64,000 nucleotides of DNA from Mucidula mucida (Eukaryota > Basidiomycota > Agaricomycetes > Agaricales > Physalacriaceae), in contig JADNYV010000012.1 of the NCBI GenBank assembly GCA_015501055.1, positions 124,001 to 188,000 of the forward strand. The letters run 5' to 3'. Shown here piece after piece: positions 48,177 to 59,541 of the stretch; within the stretch, counting starts at the first letter, position 1; each line of letters opens with the position of its first letter. A program made the translations under genes and the position numbers. The notes below the pieces were generated by a model, which saw nothing but the letters and a program-made list of their open reading frames with translations, searched no databases and was not told the origin of the DNA.

Positions 48177-49973
48177 CTAGTTGCGTCTCCGCTTCGGTGC
48201 CCTCGACACAGATGTATCCACGGACGACACAGAAAGTGAGCGTCCCCGCTGCATGATGTCAAAAATATGCCAAGCGTAAAAAGGCGGAGCTTACCTGTTT
48301 ACGACTCCGCGTGCTGCGTGTACTAACGACGCTCTGTGAGCGGCCCAACTCGTCCACCGCTCCCTCGTCGAGCATGACGATGTCGCTGGCTCCGTCCGCA
48401 ACACTAGCTGAATCATCTCCTTCTACAACAGTACTTTCGCGCATCCCAAGTCGCTCCTTCAAAACTTTTATGTCATATTCCGTCTTGTCAAGCACCTTCT
48501 TGACCTCCAGTAGTTGTATTGCCGATCCACGAGGGCCGTCAACTTGACCACATTACCTTCAGTTGGCATCACGAGGCGGTTATAGGACATCCCAATTTCC
48601 GACAGCGTCTGCATAACTTTAGGCAGGATGTTCGCTTTGGGATTGGGCAGCTTGAAGGAGCGCAAGTACGATGGCTGGTGCGCAGCTTTCGTGGCTGGCG
48701 TGGTCGGCGACAACTCAATATGTGTGATACATTGCGCAGGATCTGAACAAAATTGAGCATGTGAGACAACATGAGAATAATCTGATGAAGTTCACCTGGT
48801 GGGGGGACTTTCGGATTCACAATGGGCCGCTTGGGAGGGGGTGCGGCACTGATGCTGGCACTAGGTGGCACTGGCGTCGAAGGACTATCTGTGTCCAGGC
48901 CACTTTTGTTCTTCTTTTTCTTGTTCTCGAAGAGTATTGTCGGAAACTCGTCCTCCACGATGTCCGGGAGACCAGATTCTATGCCTGCCAGAGTGCGAAG
49001 AAGGTCTTCCCTATCACGCTTGAACCGTCTCTCGTTCTGTTCGATGCGTTTGATCTCGAGGTAAAGTGCTTCTTCCTCCTCGGCTTCACGTGCTGTCCGG
49101 TTTTCTAGATTGGCGAGGTAGCGCTTTCGTGTGATTTCTCTTTCTTTATCGAATGAGAACGAAGCTAGCAGAGTATTCTTGGTTGAAGTATCGCCGGTCC
49201 ATGGGCGGTCTTTTATAAGCCGCCGGCAGACGTTGCAGTAACGTTCCTTCAAGTCCTATAGCACGCGCATGAGACCTGTCTTGAGCTCATGGACAACAAC
49301 TTACCTCCAAGGATCGCGTTTGTCCACCCGGATAATGATACCGGTCGTAGATAACATACCATCGCTGATCATACTGTCGCACAACGGTAAAGAGATAGTC
49401 CGTCTCTTCTTTGGTCCATTCTGCATCTACGGAACTTGTAGTTCATTTGACGGGATGAAGTGCGTAGATTACCTTCTAGTGTTCTGGAATACTCTTCTTG
49501 AGTGTAAGAGTAATCGGCGAGATGAAGGTCATATTTAGCAAAGGGGTAGTCTAGACGAGATATACATCGACAATGCTTAGGACAGGCACAAAACACGCAC
49601 CAGCATCCGGAGGTGTACTTGCTTTGATCCAGTGACCGAGCTGTAACGAGTCCGTCCGACCTCGGTTCTTGAAATTTCTCCATTCCCTGGTGTCATGATG
49701 ATTTATGTCGCGATATGGAGACTCTAAGTGACATACCACTTAATTGCGCCACTGTTGAGGCGTGGCTTTTGCTTTAGACGCGGTTTCTGGAGTTGAGCTA
49801 CGATAGACGGCGCAGAAGGTCCAATGAGAGAATACAACTCCCGCGAGATTCCTTCAGGTTTCTTCGCGCGCTGAGGTGGTGGCTTTTTTGTAGCAGGTCC
49901 CTTTGACGTCGATGCCTGTGGTATAGACAGGATACTGCGAATATCAGCGCCGCTTGCTGCCATGATGAGTGTA
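48177..49973 (-). CDS. SWC4: SWR1/NuA4 complex subunit Swc4 (DMAP1 homologue)
   Basis: Chromatin-remodelling subunit for H2A.Z exchange and H4/H2A acetylation. ATG 49973 begins MAASGADIRSILSIPQ. The SANT/DAMP1 region shows LADYSYTQEEYSRTLEDAEW and TKEETDYLFTVVRQYDQRW, then YVIYDRYHY and LKERYCNVCRRLI. A long charged helix and linker follow (ENKKKKNKSG), then RSFKLPNPKANILPKVMQTL and EVKKVLDKTEYDIKVLKERL. The last exon is basic (APKRRRN), with stop at 48177. One base appears missing near 48513 between VDRQYN and LLEVKKV. At least seven introns. It is divergent from the AAA ATPase gene, with 143 bp between starts. Confidence 0.94.
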
Positions 49974-50116
49974 AGGAAGAGAGTGAATGTATTCGGCATT
50001 TCGGCAAGTTCCTTTGATTTGATCAGTTGATCGAGCTGTTGATCGAGTTGCGCAGACCATTGCTGGCCTTGACCACGTCGTTCTAGTTCACTCAATACCA
50101 CCAACAAGAAACTACA

Positions 50117-52295
50117 ATGCCTGCTGAAAGCTTTGAGGATGCATTCGTCAAAGTCTGGTTTGACGAACAGGATCCCAGCGCCATTAAGGAAGGCAACGCC
50201 TTCTACGAGGAGTGGGCAGAGCATGGTGTGTATACTCAATGTATACTTCAACAGCCTCTTTGTTGGTCTAATTGTCATCTATCTTAGCTGGCGCCAAGCA
50301 CTCGGAACCAAGTCATTATGCGTATGACCCGTGTGGCTCATCTTCTGCTCAATATTCTGACGACGAGTTGAACAGATTGAATGCGCTGCGCAAGCTTTAC
50401 CCCAAACACTCCATCGTAATGACTTCGGATTACCGCCTCAACGTCCTTCAATATCCACATGTCCTCAAGGTCCCCATGAACGCCTCGCCTTTGATAGCCA
50501 ATCTTGTCTTCATCCCCCTCGCTAGAAACATGAGTCCCCGACCAGGTCTGATCGTCGATGCGGTGGAACTTGGAGCTTTCCATGTAGCATGGCAGGTAAG
50601 TATCTACGCTTTCGTACCGTGGTATGTGCTACATGACGTTCTATAGCATTATGATTTCATTCTTTACCTTGTCAAGGTGCGAATCTCTTCTTGATACGCA
50701 TCTACTATGCCTCATCATTGTTCAGTGCCCCGCCGGCGCATTTGGCGGTTATTCCATCCAGACTTATTTAATCCACGATGGTAGTTATACCACTTCCTTT
50801 TCGTCGGGTTCGGTGTTGATATTTCGGCTTAGGACCCGAAGCGCCTGCACGAGCGTTACTCACTGATATTGGTATATTCAACGAGGCCCTTCACGGAGAA
50901 ATATGGGTTTTCAACCAAGGTTATTGGCAGAAAAGTGCCTCGCTCTGGGAGGAAGCGCAGAAAGCCAACTGGGACGATGTTATCCTCAAGGACGACTTCA
51001 AGGCCACGTTCCGGAAGGACATCTACGGATTCTTTGATTCCGAGGCTATGTATAAAGAACTAGCAATTCCTTGGAAGGTTGGTCAATTGAGTGGCTTCTC
51101 ACTAGGCTAGACTTGACATACTTTAGCGCGGTATTATCATGTTCGGTCCTCCAGGTAATTCAATCTTTGAACTGTGCTCTTCCCTCTAAAGTGTTTCGTT
51201 AGGAAACGGAAAGACTATTAGTATCAAAGCCATAATTAAGGAGTGCGATGCGAAAGGACTTAACCCGCTCTACGTCAAATCCTTCCAAAGTATGCGAGTC
51301 CCACTGAATTAAATATGTATTATTTACTGATTTTCTTTGAAGGCTGGATGGGTGAAGAAGGTTCCATGGCAGAGGTCTTTTCGAAAGCTCGCCAACTTTC
51401 ACCTTGCGTTCTGATTCTTGAAGATCTGGATAGTCTCATCAACGACTCCAATCGATCCTTCTTCTTGAATCAACTAGATGGTCTGGAAGGAAATGACGGC
51501 CTACTCGTCATTGGTACGACTAACCACTTCGAGCGCCTGGATCCCGGTCTCAGCAGCCGCCCTAGTCGATTCGACAGAAAATTGTTCGTTATCTGTTTTC
51601 ACCATGATATCGCGTGCTGATGCAGTTTTGCAGCTTGTTCGATGACCCAGACCGCGAAGAGCGTGCATTGTACGCGAAGTACTGGCAAAACAAGTTGCAC
51701 TCGAATAAGGAGTTGTCATTCCCTGACGACCTCGTTGAGGAAATCGCCACGATGACTGACAAATTCAGTTTTGCATACCTCAAGGAAGCCTTGTTCGTTC
51801 AAGTCTCTGCTTTGACGGTGTACGGTTTTGCTCATGTTCTGCAGTGTCTCTTCACTTGTCATTCTTGCGGGTATTGAAAAGGACAAACCGTCCTTCGAAT
51901 CCGTCTTGAAACGTCAAATTGAGGTGCTTCGCAAACAATTGGACAAGTCACTGCAATTCATGCGGGAGACTCCTACGTATTCGGTCACCAGGACTTTGCC
52001 TACTCCCGTTCACCCAGCTCCAAGCATGTCAAATGGACAGCAGACTCGGCGCCAGGCATCGTTCGATCCCAATGAGCGTGAAGTTCGCAGCCTGATGGAG
52101 TCTATGGCTACTGCCGACCTTGATAAACCCCAGAGACACTTCATCATGTCGCATCAGAGTGCACCGCAAAGGTTTAGAGGCCACACTACCAACCCCATAG
52201 AACAATTGTCCGCGCCCGGCAGTCGCAGCAACGAAAGAGACATTCGTGGGATTCTGGATAGAATGGCTACACCTCACGAACGCGTCTTGTTGTAA
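50117..52295 (+). CDS. AAA-type ATPase, fungal family of unknown role
   Basis: ATPase with a single AAA module. The N-terminal domain (MPAESFEDAFVKVWFDEQDP) has conserved fungal-family blocks such as YPHVLKVPMNASPLIANLVF and NQGYWQKSASLWEEAQ. Walker A is GPPGNGKT (about 51150-51230), Walker B is CVLILEDLDSL, sensor 1 is LLVIGTTNHFERLDPGL, and the arginine-finger region is SSRPSRFDRKFLFDDPDRE. An AAA lid (EEIATMTDKFSFAYLKEALF) and a disordered tail with MESMATADLDKPQRH follow. All joins keep frame, including acceptor TTTTGCAG near 51632. No signal peptide. Substrate unknown; the fold resembles proteasomal/Cdc48-type AAA more than Bcs1. Confidence 0.88.
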
Positions 52296-52485
52296 GATCG
52301 GGAGGAGAGTCAGATTCATAATGTACTAACGACTGCTTGTGAGGTACTCGGTAGCCCTCACGTTATAGCAATGCGATAAGAACGCGAAATGTACACATAC
52401 GTTAAGTTGATCGATATCCAAGTTCAAAAGACCCGGAGGCTTTGAATGATGAAAGATACACATTGATTAAATTCCATTAGTCCGA

Positions 52486-53114
52486 TTATACAGTTCTGCG
52501 ATCCGTCATCGTTCGTACGATGCAACCCAGGCCAGCTACCTCTGTAAGCTGAATAAAGGATCGCCTCAGCATGACACGGTGCTGTGGACAAGACATACCT
52601 TTTCGTGCCAATCAAGGAGGACGCTGCCACTGACATCGTTGCCCGATGTTGCCATGCCCTTGTACAAATACTTCATCAGAGTATCCTGTTCTTCTGGGGC
52701 GAGCGCTTTGAGGACATTTGGAATATCGGTTGATTTCGTGGAGTTCATGATGGTTAAGAGCACTTGAAGGGTAATGAGCTGCGAGACATTGACAATCAAT
52801 TCAAGCATCATAATTTATCATTTAAAGAGACGCGTACTTTGGCATCATCGACATTGGGACCATATGGCACGCTATCAAGCGCAATCGACAATGCACCGGG
52901 AATGTCACTTCTACCTGAAGCTGTCAGCGAGATGGTGAATAATACTGTGCAACATGACGAACCTGGAGAGAGCGCTCCTGACGGTGCCCTGTTTCTGCTT
53001 GGCTGCAGCGACGACCTCGGCCGGATCGCGGGGGTCGGCAGTGTAGAGCTCCTCCTCGTGCAGGACGTCCTCGTCGTAAATGTCAATGTCTATTTTGCGG
53101 AACGCGCCGTCCAT
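52486..53114 (-). CDS. ARC15: Arp2/3 complex subunit 5 (p16-Arc)
   Basis: Subunit of the actin-nucleating Arp2/3 complex. ATG 53114 begins MDGAFRKIDIDIYDEDVL, the conserved ARPC5 start, followed by an acidic/Ala-rich linker. After introns come SDIPGALSIALDSVPYGPNV, then a helical block with LITLQVLLTIMNSTKSTDIP, ALAPEEQDTLMKYLYKGM and SGSVLLDWHEKLTEVAGLG, ending TMTDRRTV with stop at 52486. About 155 residues, the normal length, with three introns all in frame. It shares a 159-bp head-to-head interval with the F-box/WD40 gene. Confidence 0.95.
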
Positions 53115-53273
53115 GGTGGCAGGAGATCAAGGTATTGTTGACACGTGTTGAATCGAGACGACGTTATCTGTGTCGACGATGCCGTTTGTCATTTATCTCT
53201 TAAAGTTACCGTCATCGTCGAGCGCCCCGTTTGCGCTCCCGCCCCCCCAGCCAACGTAGAAACCCCCCATTTT

Positions 53274-55602
53274 ATGCCCCTTAGGCCTATCAGAGACTCC
53301 AGAAAAGACCTCTTATTCCAGAAATCCCCTGCTTCAGCTATCCACCCTTGCAATCATGGACTCGATACACTGCCATCTGAGACTCTCACTCACATCACCT
53401 CGTATCTCGACCCATTCGAGCTCTATGCATTCGCCAGAGTCTGCTCTGCCTTTAATGCACACGTAACAGACGACCACACCTGGCGTTCGGCTTTTCTCTT
53501 AAACTTTTTCGGCATCGATTCCATCGAGCCTGAGAGTGATAAGCGCACTCTTAAAAGCCTTCTTCTCAGGAGAACAGAGCCTACATGGAAGAAGGAGTAT
53601 GTTGTACGCTACAATCTCAGAAGGTAAATATTTCTTCGACTCATTTAAGCAAGACTGACATATGCTCAAGACGCTGGGAACGTTCCCGGACAAGTACCGT
53701 TGCTCATGCTCCAGTAGGCTCCAAGATATTCAAAATCCATGTCCTGCCGACCAATGCCCTCCTTGCATCCTCACTAGTATTTGGCATCGTCGCGAGGTCA
53801 GTGCCCTTGACGGGCAAAGTCGTACGTGGAAACCTATCTCCTTCAAATCTGGGCACCGGTATCTTCCTCGGAAATCCCAACGCAGAGTTTGTGCACGACG
53901 TCACTACTTGTGATATCACCTCAGATGGTGGGACCGGCAAGATAGCTTGGGGCTTCAATAGTGGACGAGTTGCTGCGATGACCGTGGCCAAGGTCATGGA
54001 TGTGACCTCCAAGTCTGCCGGGAAATTGGTCAACTGCGTGGTTGGTGATCAGCATGATGGGCCCGTGAGCGATATGATATGGGACGATCGCGTAGGCTGC
54101 ATCTTGAGTGCTGGTCGAGACGGATTAGTAAAGCTCTGGGATGCAAAAACTCTCCGGCACATCATCGCTTGGGGAGATCCTCATGCTGGCAATCCCTGTG
54201 TGAAGCTATCTGCTGCGTTGACTTCCGGCCTTTTTGCCGTCGGCATGGGCAACGGCGACATTGTAATACACAGAGGCATCCGGCGGGACGAAGATGGTTT
54301 AAACGCCTCCGTTAGCGTGGGACATACAGTCGCCTGTCCTTTCGAATCGCCACCTGGCGACGCTTCTGCATTTCCTGTCATTTCTGCAGTACGAATTGAT
54401 ATCCAAGCTTCCGACGACGTATCGCTGTTGGTGACTTATGAAAATCATCCACATTTCTATCGTGTTGCTATCACTGGCGAATCTCAGGAGATCACCCGAT
54501 TTGGTGATTCTTCTTGTGGGTCGATTACAGCCGTGCTTCCCTGCTTCGCTAAGAAACCTGGCGAAGCTAGCTTCGTTTTTGTTGGAGACGACTTTGGGTG
54601 GATCAGTGTATATCCCTGGACTTTGCATTCCACATCGCCGATCAAGAGATTCGAGGCCAATCAAGGCTGTTTCGGCATCAGCTCTCTCGCATACAACAAC
54701 GTTACTTTGGTCGCGGGCTACAAGAATGGTGTCGTGGATGCTTTCGATGCGTCGGCGTTTCAGCGCATTAGAAGTTTTTCAGCGCTTGAATTCCGCCCTG
54801 GCGGACCTCCTCGACCTATCAGTGCCATCGTCGTGAACTCTAATAAAGATGTTCTGATCGTTAGTGCTGGCGACCAGATAATGGCATGGGAGGCGGGTTT
54901 CGTCAGACACGGTGGGCGTGGAGGAGTCAGAGGTCGCCACTCTGGCGGTAAGATGAGAGCGAAGACTGCGTTGAATACAAAAGGGTATAGTGAGTACCCT
55001 TCTTTTTTTTTCTAGCTTTCAAACTCAAGTTTGTACTAGCTCAACTTGAGTTGAAAAACTCCATAAACGAGTCTCTTAGCTTGATGAAACATGAACAGGA
55101 ATACACTCGACGAGCCCATAGCCGAGCGCGCAGACAGAACGCGAATCTGGACGAGCTCGGCTTAAACGAGGCTGAAGCTATCGATTATCTCTTGATGCTC
55201 AGTCGGGACGAGGCGTTGGAGAGGGAGGGTCAGAGCTCACATCAAAGCGAAGATGGAATATTCGACCTTGACTTCGACGGCGCGCCATCCTCAAGTCGCT
55301 CGTCTAGCAACTCGGAATATTCGACCAGTCAGGCCTCGGGTACCCCTCCCGAGCGCCACAGCGCACTGGCGTCTTCTCTCCATTCGTCGTCACATTTTCC
55401 TGCGATTCCCCGTTCGCTGTCGACGAACTCGTCTACTTCTGCGTGGGGTGGGAGTAGTTGGGGAGCGAGGTCGACTGGTACATCGCCTAATGCAGCACGG
55501 TCACCTGTCGCGAATTCAGCATCTTCTGCTGCACTGAGCGGCCGGCAGCAGGAAGAAGAGGATCTTCGGCTTGCGATCGAGTTGAGTTTGCGCGAAGTAT
55601 GA
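53274..55602 (+). CDS. F-box/WD40 protein with C-terminal UIM (Ufo1-like)
   Basis: SCF ubiquitin-ligase adaptor. The start MPLRPIRDSRKDLLF leads to an F-box (LDTLPSETLTHITSYLDPFE). The middle has degenerate WD40 blades (SDMIWDDRVGCILSAGRDGL followed by VKLWDAKT, then FAVGMGNGDIVI). After an intron near 55000 the last exon carries SLMKHEQEYTRRAHSR and LGLNEAEAIDYLLMLS, then a Ser-rich linker and a clear ubiquitin-interacting motif EEEDLRLAIELSLREV at the very end. F-box plus WD40 plus UIM is the layout of yeast Ufo1, which is why that name is suggested. The frame is intact on the joins checked. Substrates unknown. Confidence 0.88.
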
Positions 55603-56809
55603 TATGTCTTTTTCTACGTTTACTCAAGCATTATATTTGGACAGTAGGTACAACAATTGATAGACCACCCTATGCCTAACCCTCGGCTTGCTCTGACATT
55701 TTGAAATTCGAACTGCTGAATCTACAGTACGAGGAAACTCGGCAAGTACCTGAGTGTACGCTCTTTTTGTGATGTTGCTTTCACTGTATTGAAAAACTGT
55801 ACGCCACGTACCGTAAGTTGAAGTTTCATGTGCCGTTGAACGGCCAGGTCATGGTCTTCATACCCAGCACCATTTTGATATTCGAAATACTTATGGTACA
55901 AAATCAGGATCTGCGCTCTTCGACCAACAGTTGAACCGAATCTCTTTCCGCGATGGACCGATCTCGACGTCCAACCATCAACACAGACTATCACAGAAAA
56001 GTTAGCATGCGACTTGGTATGTCATTCTCAATTACCCACTTATAGGACTCAGCTTCCCGATAAAAATCCTGCCTAGCGTGAAGACTTCTTGTCTTTTTCT
56101 ACAACGCGGTGGGACGGGCCCAGTTTCTGTAGACCTGTTGTCGTGTGGGCCGACCATGGCAGACGAGAATCGTGAGACCATGCGTAGTCCATTCGCTACA
56201 TACTGTTTGATATCACTCAGTAGTGTGGCGTAAATCATAAATTCAACTGGCGAAGACCAGGCGCATACTTTCCCAACCATGTGAGAGCTACAGCGACTAA
56301 GGAACTACTCAATTCCTAATCGTGTTCGCCTTGTTCGTCGTACGAACTACATATATGAGGGATGTGACATCCTTCGGGGTATGTGCTATAGGCTCAGAGT
56401 CTGCTGGAGGCTCACGAGGCTCTGCCCAGAAGAAGCAGATCTGCTGTAGATTTTCCACATACTACGAGAGACGGAATCAGGAGTGAGTTCCCGCTGCTCA
56501 GTCTTTGATATAAAATATGCTGAATTGTAGCTCTATGTCTATGCTACATGAATGAGATAAGAGATAAGCGATACGATGAGAGATGAGGTAAAGAAACGCG
56601 ATATAGACTGTGGAAAAAGAAAAAGAGTGATAGGAGTGATAGATGAGAGATGCCACAGAGAAATGAGAGGTAAAGAAACTGATGCTAGCGATACAGACTG
56701 TGGTAAAAGAAACAGAGTGAAAAGAGTGAGTATATCGATAGAGTGTAAAAAAGAAAGAACGAGTTACGATAGTATGAGTAGCAGAAAACTTCTCCATCTT
56801 GGACTTCAT
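55603..56809. other. Gene-free region between convergent genes
   Basis: 1.2 kb between the F-box/WD40 stop and the zinc-finger stop. Open frames are short and without conserved texture. The only structure seen is the purine-rich imperfect repeat at 56585-56729. Confidence 0.5.
56585..56729 (+). repeat. Two-copy imperfect purine-rich direct repeat
   Basis: GAGGTAAAGAAAC, then a variable stretch, then GATA-T/C-AGACTGTGG-W-AAAAGAAA and AGAGTGA occur at 56585-56639 and again at 56667-56729, differing by an eight-base insertion and substitutions. Shorter GATGAGAGATG copies lie between them. It looks like a decaying minisatellite. Confidence 0.7.
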
Positions 56810-58537
56810 TTATGCAGGGCGCGGGTACAACGTAATGCAGGTGTCGAAATGCCTGCCCAAATTCTCCTGCCTCGAGAGTCTCGTCAAGCAGAAGGCGCAG
56901 AGAACATGCATATCGAGATGATCGGTCTCTATGTGCTTCTCCAGGCCGCGTGGACTTTTATACTGGCTCTCGCAAGATCCAATAGGGCATTTAAAGCCGG
57001 TCTCTAGAGCTTTTTCGATTTCGTTATGCGTCTTCACGTGCTTCAAGAGTCCCACACGTTCGTAGTGGCCATCCTTCTCAGGACAGCCCTCCATGCAGCA
57101 GCTGTGGGAGTTCGACTTGTAATAATGTTTGATACTCGGGCAGACCACCGCAAGGGCGTCTAGGCCAGAGTTTGGAAGTTCGCCCTCGATATAGTCGCGG
57201 GGACTATCGAGAGGAAGGATATTAGGGCGGGACGCAAGTGCAAAAAAGGAGTAAAACTGACCAGTCGTGTACGAGCTTCGAACCACTCGGCACGGACGGC
57301 TCGAATGGCTGTTTCTGGGCGTGTCGTTTGTAACTCCTAACTGCGCCGTGAGGTGCCTTGCGCGCTTTAGCCCTCCTAGATCTGCGTCTTGATTAGATAT
57401 TTGCTGCAGAATAGGAACATATCGACTAACCGACGTCCAGTCCCACAGACGAGTGGGTCAGCGGTAAAGAGGGAGTGTGTTCGACTTCTGGCTCCGGTTT
57501 CGCCAAGGCAGTGGATTCATTCATCGATGGAATGTGAGCTGTTGCGGCAAATCTGGGGTAGACCGAGTAGGGGAAGCGGATTGAGACCATGCCAGAGACC
57601 ACGGGACAGGTGAACCTCCAGCTTGGGGGCCGTAGAATGGCAAATTGAACCCAGGAGCGGCGGAGGTGGCAACACCCCAAGTGGGCAAAGGATTGAAATT
57701 GGCTGGCGGGGTGTAATTGAGTTGACTCGGGGGCGGCGCGACAGAGAAGAACGGTTGATTGACGTCGTAGGCAGAGGGATATCCTTGGTTCACATTGTAG
57801 ACGGAGGTGGATCCTAGGTTGGAGTTTCTTTGAAATCCGTTCCAGACGGTGTTTTCTTGGTTATCGTTGAAGGAGGTGGAGCTGTACGTTTGGTTTCCAT
57901 CATCGTAGGAGGGAAGTATGTACGTTTCGTTCTCGCCGTCAAAGGGTTGAAGCTGGTAGCTACAGAAAAAGAAGACTTGTCAGAAATCCTCATACAAAGC
58001 CAGGGAGTGCAACGTACGGCGTGTCGCGACCAAGAGCATGCTGAACCGGAAACTCTGTGTTGGTGTAGGTAGCGTCTTGAGGGTTAAGATCCACCAGTGA
58101 GGTGCCGATCCTGCGGTGGCGATATCAAAAACTGTGAGGTGGTTTGCAATGTGTAAACATACTCTGGCAGTTCTGGGGAGTTCAAAGGCAGCTCAACAGC
58201 GGCGGGTTGGCTGAAGATGGAGTTCAGTTTCACAATACCGGTGAGGCAGAGTGAACATACATTTCGTTCTTGAGAGAAGGAGCCGGGTCAAACGCCGCAG
58301 TGCGAAACTCGTCTAGTCCGGGTTCTTGGGGCAAGTATCCGCGTTCCAAGAGCAACCTGTGGGCCTTGAGTATTATTGAGATGTTACAGTAGGAGAGAAT
58401 ACGCACGGTCGAACAAACTCTGCATATACCGCGTCCAGGTAGTCGTTGGGAGTACCAGAGCTAGGCTGAGCGAGAGGAACGCCCTCGGCGTTGTTGGCGG
58501 CTTTAGAAACAGAGAACAGATCGTACTTGAAGGCCAT
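56810..58537 (-). CDS. C2H2 zinc-finger protein, putative transcription factor
   Basis: ATG 58537 begins MAFKYDLFSVSKAANNAEG. The N-terminal and middle parts are disordered, rich in Asn, Gln, Pro, Ser and Tyr (FNDNQENTVWNGFQ; PPPSQLNYTPPANF), the composition of many fungal activators. The last exon carries three fingers: CCMEGCPEKDGHYERVGLL with KHVKTH, CPIGSCESQYKSPRGLEKH with IETDH, and CAFCLTRLSRQENLGRH ending in Cys, so the third is C2HC. The stop is at 56810. About six introns. Exon joins around 57287-57430 and 58050-58260 are approximate. DNA targets unknown. Confidence 0.82.
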
Positions 58538-59541
58538 GGTACAAGTACTTGAATAGCTGGAGAAGAAGAGTAGATAGTTGCTGAGGAGTAAGAAGAAGCT
58601 GTTCGAGGGCCTATGTATTGAAGACGGAACTGTGTTGTGTTGTGTTGTCGCGTCCACCGATGGTCTTCCGTCCACGGCGCATAAAGGGAGGACAGATGCC
58701 CATTGCCATTTTAGGACAACAATGGTCAATGTTATTGCATCAGTCCAGGATTCCGTAGGGGGCAGCCAGTGTAGTTCTGTTCCATCTGAGAGCCGTGACA
58801 AGTTGGGTTCAAGGATAAAGTTGTAGCGTGGCCGCTAAGTAGTAGAAACCTATAACGACATTTTCCTCTCATCCATCTTGAAGGAAGGTTCACTCAGAGA
58901 CAAGATATAAAAGAATTTTCCAGTTCATTCGCCAGAAGAAACTGGGGCTAGCTGAGGCCTGTGTTGCGTTTGGAGACCTTGAGTGGAAAGACTAACGCGG
59001 AAGCGGCAAATGCCGTATTGAGGCCGATCAATTCATTCACAGCTTTCTCCGGAAGGACTCATATCCATGTTCTACCGAGAATGTACCCTCGAGGACCGCA
59101 GTAACAGCCACAACAAGGCCTTCAGGTGCCAAAGGGTGTTGAATCATCCTTTGTGGAATCAGGAATGAACCAGAACTATATGGCTAATGTCGTGCATTGG
59201 CAGCAATAGACGGTACTACTTAGTGTACCGGGAGTGGCACTTTACTATGTCGGGCATTGGATCCCTACTACAACTCAACACTCTGTTTGTCCTTCACTTC
59301 CCAGTAAACGTCTCCACGGGGGACTTCCGTTCATGAAGAGGTCAAAGGAGGCTATGTGTGGCTTGTTTGACGAACAAGTACTACATTGTGCCACTCGCCT
59401 CAGTTCTACAAGTGTTTAGTCTTGTTTATTCTATTGTTTCCCCTTTTTGAGTCGACGCGATTACTCACGCGTGGTGAATGCTCAGCCAGCAACGCCGGCG
59501 CCAAATATGGGACACCAATCTGAAATTAGCAGAGCCCTACA
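58538..59541. other. Intergenic region, zinc-finger promoter / chitinase 3' flank
   Basis: About 1 kb with no supported gene. The part near 58540-58830 should be the promoter of the minus-strand zinc-finger gene, and the right part flanks the chitinase stop. No repeat or RNA gene recognised. Confidence 0.5.
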
